Below are positions 56,401 through 64,000 of a DNA stretch of 64,000 nucleotides, one piece after another. Source of the stretch: Neopestalotiopsis rosae (lineage: Eukaryota > Ascomycota > Sordariomycetes > Amphisphaeriales > Sporocadaceae). The stretch spans positions 62,001 to 126,000 of the forward strand of contig JALGAS010000010.1 of the NCBI GenBank assembly GCA_023078685.1, in the 5' to 3' direction. Below the pieces are notes generated by a model. The model ran no database searches. It had not been told where the DNA came from and saw only the letters and a list, made by a program, of their open reading frames with translations. The position numbers were made by a program, and so were the translations under genes. Position 1 is the stretch's first letter; each line of letters begins with the position of its first letter.

Positions 56401-56726
56401 AGGATATAGCAAATCATGATGGGCACAAGATTTGGGAAATTCAAGACGTCGAAAGCGATTTAATTTGTGAATGTTTTTTTTTTTGTTCTTCTGGTGAGAT
56501 GGCGCAGCAGAAAAATCATCAGTGCATTTGCGCTGTCTATTGTCAGGGTATCCGCTCTGTATGACGATGAAAATTATGATCCGCCCAGTAAAAACGCCGT
56601 CGCTTGAAATGCAACCATCATGCAACCTTCGCCCTCGAATGTATGAATATGGTTTGTACTGTTTTAGACAAAAGAAAGAAAATGCAATTATTTTTCAAGA
56701 CCCCGTGCCTTTCGTCGCAGGCACAA
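53408..56726. other. intergenic (3.3 kb)
   Basis: It contains the ARB1 promoter and leader at the left. No supported gene, RNA or mobile element elsewhere; the short open frames here lack codon bias. Confidence 0.55.
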
Positions 56727-57425
56727 TTAATCCAAATAGATCGGATAGCCTTCCTCCCCCTTTCGTTTCGATCCGTTGTCTACCAATGCTCGAGCAAACA
56801 AGATAGAGTGACACAAACTAGAATTATTGGTTAGCATTCCGATCCACAAACAGATTTCGAGTGACCCTTCACTCGGGAGGGGGAGATAAACTCACGCGAT
56901 CACGGCGCAGAGCCCCGTCACTACTGCAAACTCGACAATGCTCCTGTAGCCTCGGAACACGAATATCTCCCAAACTGAGAGTCCCGTGTAGGCAAGGGCG
57001 CCAAGTGCAATAATGAACTCGACAATGACATGTGCTGTGCGCGGCAGACCGTGCGTCCGTTGTACCGCAAATGCCAGCAGCTCGGCAACCTCCCAGAGCA
57101 CAATGACAACAACTAGCGGCAACCACAATATCAAGCCGGACAGATAGCCCCTGATGCTGCAACCTGCCACCATACCCGAGAGAAACAGCGATATAATGCG
57201 CAGTCCAATCTTTACTATTGTCCAGCCAGATATTTGCTGGTCGAGCCCTTGGCTACTGAGGTAATCTGGCGTCGGCTTGTCCTTGTAGAATGCATCGTAC
57301 GGATATGGCTCCGAGGAACTGCTGTCAGAATAGCAAGCCGAGTCCCGCCGCAAAATGTGTGCGCCGATGCGACGACCGCTATGCGAGGTACTGCTCGATT
57401 CCGAGCTGAACGAGGCGGCAGACAT
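56727..57425 (-). CDS. four-helix membrane protein of unknown function (206 aa)
   Basis: Minus-strand exons are 57425-56896 and 56817-56727, with a 78-bp intron (GTGAGT, branch GCTAAC, acceptor TCTAG). The first 65 residues are Ser-rich and hydrophilic (MSAASFSSESSSTSHSGRR). Then four hydrophobic segments follow: about 68-90 (WTIVKIGLRIISLFLSGMVAG), 95-118 (LSGLILWLPLVVVIVLWEVAE), 130-150 (VIVEFIIALGALAYTGLSVW) and 160-190 (IVEFAVVTGLCAVIALCHSILFARAL). The last one is only completed by splicing, which supports the exon join. A short charged tail ends the protein. The layout resembles fungal MARVEL-like four-helix proteins, but no diagnostic motif is seen, so no function is assigned. Its location is probably the plasma or another internal membrane. 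Confidence 0.72.
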
Positions 57426-59818
57426 GTTGACCGACTAAGGCACTCGCGCCAACCGACTGTTGCCTTGCTGTAAAGTTCCAATGACACTTTCGATGAACCC
57501 TCCAAATCCCAGTCGTGTTGTCGATTATGTGTTGTCCTTCTGCCAATTACACTTTGCCTGCCTCAACTTGACTCTGGGTGTTTTTCTGCGCGGCGATAAA
57601 ATGTCTCAATTTGTGTTGCTGCCTTTTTTTCGTGTTTGGTGGATTGGCGATTCCTTCGATTAGAGATTATGGAGCAAGGTGGATGGGCACGCGCGCGCCG
57701 ACGACTGGGAAGGCTGGTAATTATGTACGTAGTATGAGTCCAGGGGGGGTGCCCAGCAGAAAAAATGACGGCAAAGATCTCTATCTTAGCAGCCGTAGGA
57801 AGCAACAAGCGCAATAAGTGCAATGCAGATCGCAGGAGTGGGCCGACAAGTAGAAAAGCCAAGAGAGCTCAGAGGAGGACCGGCGATAATGCCTCGGAGA
57901 GGGTCCAGTCCAGGAGGAGGGAAACAGGAGTAGATCGAGAAGCAACAGAATCAGCCTCACGAGAGAGACTAAATCCGGGATTGGGAATTCTCTCTGACGG
58001 ACAGGCAGGCGGGCATGGGTGTGTATTAGCAGGAGGATTTTTGTCGGTCTCCCATTGGGGGTTTCAGCTGCAATGTGAGTTACTGCATGTCAGATCATAA
58101 CACGATGGCGATGAATGTGACGGAGGCTGGCGGTGTCCTAGGAAAGGTATCCCAAAAGAAGGATACCTGCACAGTCAAGCTAGTAGTCAAAAGAGCGGAC
58201 CTTTGAATCGCTTGTCTGGTTTGGCAGTGTGAAGGGGACCAACGATGGGCAGTGCTTTTTGGCTGGATCAGAACCCTAAAAAAAGGATTATCCTTTTCCA
58301 ACAAGTCATTTGGAGGGTGCGAATTTCTAGGGATTGGACTAGAGGTCTAAGAGTGGGAAAAAGGAGCTGGGTTCAACGGGAGGCAGACGCGCAAAACCAA
58401 GGAGATTGGCAATAACTGCACTGGTTAGATCCGCGTCGGCTCTCTACCCAGACCAAAAGAGCCTCGAATTGAAAAACAGAGCAAAAATATCCTCCTCGCA
58501 GGTGACATCAAGCCGCAGAGACTCCACTGCATACGATCCTGCCTTGGACACTGCCACCCCCAATTGGGCTATAGCTATCGAGTGCTTGGTTCGTGATGAC
58601 AGCCAAAATCGTAAGCGAGCCAATTGCCCTCCAGACAACCAAGTGCCTGGCAGGCTGGGGGAGACCGATTGAAAAAAGATCCCGGCAAGACGCTGCGAGG
58701 GTACGGGGTGACGAGATTTGTTTAAAGGGAGGCCGTGGCCGAGGGTCGGCTGGTGATAGGCTGCCCTGGGGGTCCTTGGTCTTTGCTAGCAGATTTATGT
58801 CCCGCCAAGACGCCGCTCGCGAAGCCTAGAGCCGAGCTTCATTTGAACCGCGACTACGATGTGTGTTGCAAAGAGGGTCAAAAGCTCAGGTGTGTCGCCA
58901 CCAGTGAGCGATGGTTGGGAATAGCATCAATTGCGCATGTTCGCCCACAAGGATTTGTGCCGCATCATGGTGACTATTGTTGCAACTAAGTCGAGTCGCG
59001 ACCGACGGCAAGAAGGAATCCTGCAATCCCGCTGTCCAGGCAAGGTGCGACAAACGTGGTCTTCTGTCATACGTGCTACTTGGCAGAAAGCTGTGCCGCA
59101 CCAAGACTCCAGCTTATGACGTGCCGGGACCGTCGGCTTTGTTCTCGTCGGCACTCTTTCGTCTTGGGCACCGACGAGCAGAACTCGAAACGATTCAATG
59201 CCGAAACGGATCCCTGGAAGGAATTGAGCTGACGACACAAAACATATAGGAGGCAATGCGTACGCACCTAGGAAGGGTACAAAGCATCATGCCAAAGAAT
59301 AAAAGTATTATTCGGTACAGCTTCTGATCATTTGGGATCCTTCTGCGGAATGTCTCAGTGACAAGTTCTCACTCTATGTCTGAGCTATTTCCGCATTCTG
59401 GTGGACCAGGGAAACGGCCTTTATGGATCGTTAGCGTTGGCAACACCAAGTGTAGTTGTGCGACCAGTGATCCACGCGGAGCCGAAGCTCTGCTGAAGAC
59501 ATCTCTTTTACAACTCTCTTGCGAGTGCCAACCCCTATGGATTTTAGGAGCGATATGCCAGAAAAACAGCGTCATCGGACTTGCCCCGAGGCTGCCAAGA
59601 AATCGGCCTGGGTCTTCCGTTGCAGGAGCATTTATAGTGCTCACCGACGGACGGACTATTCCAGTGCAATTGATAGCATGTCTGGTCGCGATCGAGATCC
59701 CATCAGCCTAAGTCAGGAATAAGGCAAAGATCCGAGACATTGAATCGACGTTTTGAGCGCCATCCGCTAATACCTGCACTTTGCGACCAACACCAGTTTG
59801 CCATGACAAGCCGGCGTT

Positions 59819-59917
<99 letters not shown>

Positions 59918-60595
59918 GGCTTCAAATTTGTAACTCTTGTTGTCCTTGTTGGAATAATCTTGCGGAGGTGGTTTATCGCCGCTGCCAGGCGTGTTGAGTG
60001 CCGCACCCGGCTACCAAGGTAGGTCGTGATCGTGGAAAGCAATCGCATGAGATGCTGCTCGAAAGGCGGCTTCTCGTCAGTGAATGAGGTGAGATAAGGT
60101 AGTTGATAGTAAGAAGGTATAATCTTCAAATTGTTGAGTGTCCTGGGGAGTAACGAATCGCACGTGCGCTCCTTCCCTACAAGACAAGAGTCCAATTCAA
60201 ATGCGACCTGGGTACATGCAAGAGCGATCTCGAGGTAACGTGGCTGCTGTCGACAAGAAAGCTTAATAAAGACAGTACGACCAGATCAACGGGCTCGTAT
60301 TCTCAACAACGATTCACATTGGTCACAAGACACCAGCGTTCAACGTCCATGCATTGATCTGGGAAGTCTATCTCTATTGGACTGGAGAAGCAAGTGCAAT
60401 GGAATTGGTTACAATAGCTTGGATTGCATGGCATGGTATTTTAAATAACAACATTGAGTTGCAAATGCACAACGTATTCTAATCTATAGTTGCGACGGGA
60501 AATCTTCATCGAAAACAATGACTGGCCGGCAACAGATGCCTTGGGCCTCCCAAACGCCATGAACAACGGATCTTGCTTGCCCGGACTCTAGATCG
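57426..60595. other. intergenic (3.2 kb) with a long GA microsatellite
   Basis: No supported gene. The only striking element is the (GA)n tract at 59821-59915. Short open frames elsewhere lack support. Confidence 0.55.
59821..59915. repeat. (GA)47 microsatellite
   Basis: About 95 bp of uninterrupted GA dinucleotides (CT on the minus strand). It lies in a gene-free stretch about 0.7 kb beyond the 3' end of the SGNH hydrolase gene. Confidence 0.97.
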
Positions 60596-61726
60596 TTATG
60601 CCGTTTCTGTCAGGCCTTCAACCTGACCCGGGAGTCGCTCTTCCTCCCTGAATTCCCTACCGGCCTCGCCGTCTTCTGCCACGCCATTGTCTACTGCCCG
60701 AGTGATAAAGCCGTGGCGATCGGCCTCAAGAATACTTTGGTAGAAGATCTTGGACATCATGGCGTATCCGGCGTCATTCGGGTGCGTTCCATCCGGGGTA
60801 ATGTTCTCCGGGTGTGGCCTCTCCAGCGTGTCGCCTTGGGGCACAAATTGATCGTGCATCTCTGCCAACACTATACGTGTACCTTGTTCTCGCATGTGCG
60901 CATAGAGCGCCCTGATCTGCTCGTTGATATCGAGGATGCATGGCTCTGTATTCGGCACGGTATTGGTCAAGAGCGTCGACAGCACAATGGTGCCTCCAGG
61001 TGATTGCTCGAGCAAAAACGTGATGAAGTTGTTCAGGCGCACATGATAGTTGGGAAGATCCCACTTCTGGAGGCAGTCGTTGGAGCCGACGTTGATGAGG
61101 AAGAGGTTCGGCTTGGTGAGCGGGACGCTGTACGAGGCCCAGTCGTGGACCTGGTCCACGCGGTTGCCGCCGTGGGCCTCGACATCGTTGTCAATGAACT
61201 CTCCCACCCGGGCAGAGCCGACCATGTTCACCATGTTGCCATTTGCGACCAGCCTCTCGCGAAGAGACTTCCGGAAGCCCAAGGTGCCATTGGAGACGTC
61301 GCCGCGGCAGACGGATGCGCCGAGCGTCATGATGCGCAAGGGGACGCCATTGCCAACCGAGGTTTCGGCGGTGCCACCACCGTAGTAGTCGTACAATCGC
61401 TGCGGACTGAGACTGATCGAGTCGGTAAGGGACAGACCTATAGGCAACAGATACCGTGACAAGGTTAGCAAGTCATGTTTTTGCTCGTTGGGTACACGCG
61501 CGGGATTCCGTGTTGATTAAAAAGGCGTGCCACGTCTGGCATGTGGATAGGAGGGCTTGGAGGGATCAAGCGTAGGAAGGGAGGCGCGGCGGCCGCTACG
61601 GTAGATTGCTTATAGTGGCAGCCCAGCGCAGCGCTTTCGTCACTTACCAATCAGCAGCAGCGAAAAGCAGGTACCAGTGAGTAGGACGACCAAATGCTTT
61701 CTTGATAAATTGCTCGGTAGCAGCAT
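60596..61726 (-). CDS. secreted SGNH/GDSL hydrolase (306 aa)
   Basis: Minus-strand exons are 61726-61648 and 61437-60596, with a 210-bp intron (GTAAGT, branch GCTAAC, acceptor CTATAG). Exon 1 supplies MLLPSNLSRKHLVVLLTGTC plus FSLLLIG, a signal peptide or signal anchor that is missing from the open frame of exon 2 alone. The SGNH blocks are complete. Block I is IMTLGAS with nucleophile Ser68, block III is GSND with Asn146, and block V is DGTHPN with Asp242 and His245. Gly100 or Gly117 is a possible block II glycine. Enzymes of this fold are esterases, lipases or carbohydrate deacetylases. This compact single-domain form resembles fungal carbohydrate-esterase-like members, but the substrate cannot be read. 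The C-terminus is acidic. The 210-bp intron is the least certain part. Confidence 0.85.
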
Positions 61727-62427
61727 TGTCGTCGTTGAGAGCCTTTCGTGCTCTCTCCCTCGGTCTTCTCGTTATTGTTTGTGAGAATTGTGGATTACAT
61801 TGAGAAACAAATGGTTGAAATCTGCAATATGCCTTCCCAAGCGAGAGAAAGGTGGCAAGCAGGCAAGCAAGCAAGCAACCGACCTCAGCAAGTGGACTAG
61901 GTAATGCACTGCACCTACCTACCTACCTACCTACCTACACCACGGCCACTGAGGTACTGTAACTCGAGACCAGCGCACTTTGGGCGCAATGCCAAGTCGG
62001 GAAAGAGGCTCGCTGTCCTGCGGCGATCGTTTGCAGTAGTCGCACTGCCCAATCAAACACATCAGTTTGAAACCGCCAGTGCTTTGTCGCATATTAACAA
62101 AAAAGAAAACACAAAAGTGTTCACTATTACAATGAATGCACTCATTGATGAGATACAAAACATGTACTAGTTTTCACATGCTTTCACTTGGAGCTCTCCG
62201 TCATTTGTGAATCCAAGGCGATGCAAGCTTCATGCACTGGATCGTCAACAAAAATCACAGCTTCTATCTATCTTAGGTTTGGCTTGGCATTTAGTATCTC
62301 ATGAGTCCGGAGCAGCACCAGGTTTGCCCTGAAGCTTTTTCAATTTGAAACCGTCACTTGAGCTTCAACACCCCATCTCGAGATTCTCTTGGAAATGACT
62401 GGTGCGAATACTTGAGGTAACTACCTA
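61727..62427. other. intergenic with simple repeats
   Basis: This is the SGNH hydrolase promoter side. It contains a (GCAA)n-like tract at about 61854-61877 and a (CTAC)n tract at about 61912-61938. No gene is supported. Confidence 0.6.
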
Positions 62428-64000
62428 TCACTCGTCCTCCTCAGATTCGTAAGAGCCTTCTGATCCATCTGAGCCTGATTCATCCTCATCCTCGTCATCG
62501 TCTTCTTCCTCGCCGTCCTCTTCGTCGGCTTCGAGTCCATAGGCCTCGTGATAATCTGCCAGTTGCTTGACTTGAGTCTTGTAACCCATGTCCTGCAGGT
62601 CTTTCTGTAAAGTCTATACAGTCCATTAGTACTTATTCCCTAGTTCTGAGAAGCCAATTACTTACCTCGAGCATGATGGGCGCACAGCAAACGACGACAT
62701 TACTCTTGCCAGGCTCGAATAGAGGGAGCAGATACTCTGTCATAGCATGCCTGATCTGGTCTTCTGTCACGTCTCGGACCTTGGCAAGCAACTTCGTGTT
62801 GAATTCTGGCTCTAGGCCCCGAACAGCACCAATAATATAGTTCTGCGTAGCAGCCGATGCCATTGTCGCCTGTTCATCTGCCATAGTCATGACAATTTGA
62901 CTAATGGCGCCCTCAATCATGGGCTTTTCGAATGGAACAGTACCGTTCGCCAAGGCGGCGATGGCATCTCGAGCAGCAGTTATAGCCTTTGAAGCCATGG
63001 GCGAGCGGTAGACCTTGAAATGCACATAGCCTCCGTCGACCTCCTTGGCAAAGTAGACGCCATAGGCAAGACCGTTACCGCGGACAGCTGTCCACAGAGG
63101 ACCCTCCACTGTTTCGAGGTACTGAGCAGCTACAAGGAGTGACGGCACCATGGGGTCCGAGAACGAAGTAATGCCCTTGCTTGAGCTGACTGAGAACGAA
63201 GAGTCGATTGTTGTCATGGGAATGATAATCGCTCCAACGTTACCAGGATTCTTGCCTTCCTCGCTCAGTAGAGTGTGTGGCTTCACAATGGGCTTGATCG
63301 TATCCGACTTTGTGTCAAGAGCATTCGCCAAGATGTCCCATGTTTTGACAGGATTAGGGAGCTTGCCTTGAGCAACGTCGGCTGTGACGAGGACGCGAAT
63401 GTTGGCAAAGGTGAAGAGAGACTTTCGCACCTGCTCGAACCAGGAAACAACAGTGTCGGGGTCCTTCTCGAGTAGCTTCCTCAGACGCTTGAGATAGACT
63501 GCTTTCACAAGTGTGCGCTTGGCTACGAGCATTGCCGAGGGGTCATTGTGAATGGCCATCTCCACCTCGTTGGCCATTGTTCGACCATCTCTCTTGGCCT
63601 CGGGGATATCTGCAATCTGTTTGCTGATAGCGGCCCTAAGACGCGTGACATCAAAGACGCTGTCGAACATCATAGTCTTGAGCCAGTCAATAGCAGTCGC
63701 ATACTTATCAGGCTCAACTTGCATCCGCAATGTGATACTCTCAGTATCGCCAAGACGGTTGCCGGATTCGATGCTGTACTGAATGGTGTCCTTCTCAAGC
63801 TCCATGACGACTTGTTCAAAGTCGACACGCTTTCCATCTCGGTTAATGGGTGTGTTGAAGAAGTTATCGGTGAATAGTGGCATAAGCGGCTTGTACTTGA
63901 GGGGAATGTCAGAAGTACCAATGTGCAGAGTTATATGTACGAAGTTGGAGGGTACACTCTCAAATTGCACAAACAGCGGAGTGCCTGGCGCGGCATCATC
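62428..64000 (-). CDS. M16 family metallopeptidase, YOL098C-like, C-terminal part (partial)
   Basis: The gene runs off the right edge, so its 5' part is outside the window. Exons seen are 64000-62666 (open at the edge, in frame) and 62613-62428; the 52-bp intron has GTAAGT, branch CTAAT and acceptor TATAG. The visible 506 residues match the second half of inverzincin-type M16C peptidases. They include MPLFTDNFFNTPINRDGK, the segment GNRLGDTESITLRMQV, a substrate-clamp-like half with GPLWTAVRGNGLAYGVYF, and FKVYRSP. The zinc motif HxxEH belongs to the missing N-terminal half and cannot be checked. The last exon adds a very acidic tail (ADEEDGEEEDDDEDEDE type). Two stop codons follow in tandem (TGA TAG). 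It looks closest to the cytosolic YOL098C-like group rather than the mitochondrial Cym1 presequence protease, from memory. Confidence 0.85.

Noticed and set aside
57426..60595. Several short open frames, including one across the GA tract
   Set aside because: The Arg-Glu and Ser-Leu repeat translations simply reflect the GA microsatellite; the others show no codon bias or domain.

Overview
The window is a stretch of a filamentous ascomycete genome (Pezizomycotina; probably Sordariomycetes and perhaps Hypocreales, which is an inference from gene content). The evidence is eukaryotic gene structure. Short introns of about 50-210 bp have GTRNGT donors, CTAAC/CTGAC branch points and YAG acceptors. 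Both strands carry genes, without operons. Fungal families present include Zn2Cys6 regulator, class I hydrophobin, Ser/Thr mucin-like wall proteins, fungal P450, ferric reductase, GH28 rhamnogalacturonase, INO80 and ARB1. I support 18 genes (one broken, one cut by the window edge). Several have exons that no single open frame shows, so exon boundaries are given in each entry.

Layout. 0.4-14 kb is an accessory/metabolic part: an SDR oxidoreductase, an ankyrin protein carrying a deaminase-like HxE/PCxxC domain, a frameshifted F-box remnant, an MFS permease of the Dal5/Tna1 type followed by a cytochrome P450, and a ferric-reductase-type flavocytochrome on the minus strand. 15-42 kb is dominated by secreted and cell-surface genes. 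These are a GH28 rhamnogalacturonan hydrolase with a Ser/Ala-rich tail, a 2268-residue mucin-like protein with several different tandem repeats, a divergently transcribed GPI-type wall protein, an Asp-box propeller protein, a class I hydrophobin and a 757-residue Ser/Thr-rich secreted protein. A GNAT-like acetyltransferase and a Zn2Cys6 transcription factor lie among them. 43-64 kb is mostly housekeeping and gene-sparse: INO80 ATPase, ARB1-type ABC-F ATPase, a four-helix membrane protein, a secreted SGNH hydrolase and the C-terminal part of an M16 metallopeptidase.

Possible joint roles (inference). The six secreted genes between 15.4 and 42.1 kb look like a surface-property neighbourhood covering adhesion, hydrophobicity and plant-wall attack, with a pathway-type regulator inside it. 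The most unusual single items are the deaminase-like ankyrin protein, the giant repeat protein with its 12-bp coding minisatellite, and a perfect 16-bp double E-box palindrome in the shared promoter between the giant protein and the GPI protein. No transposon, CRISPR array, rRNA or convincing tRNA was seen.
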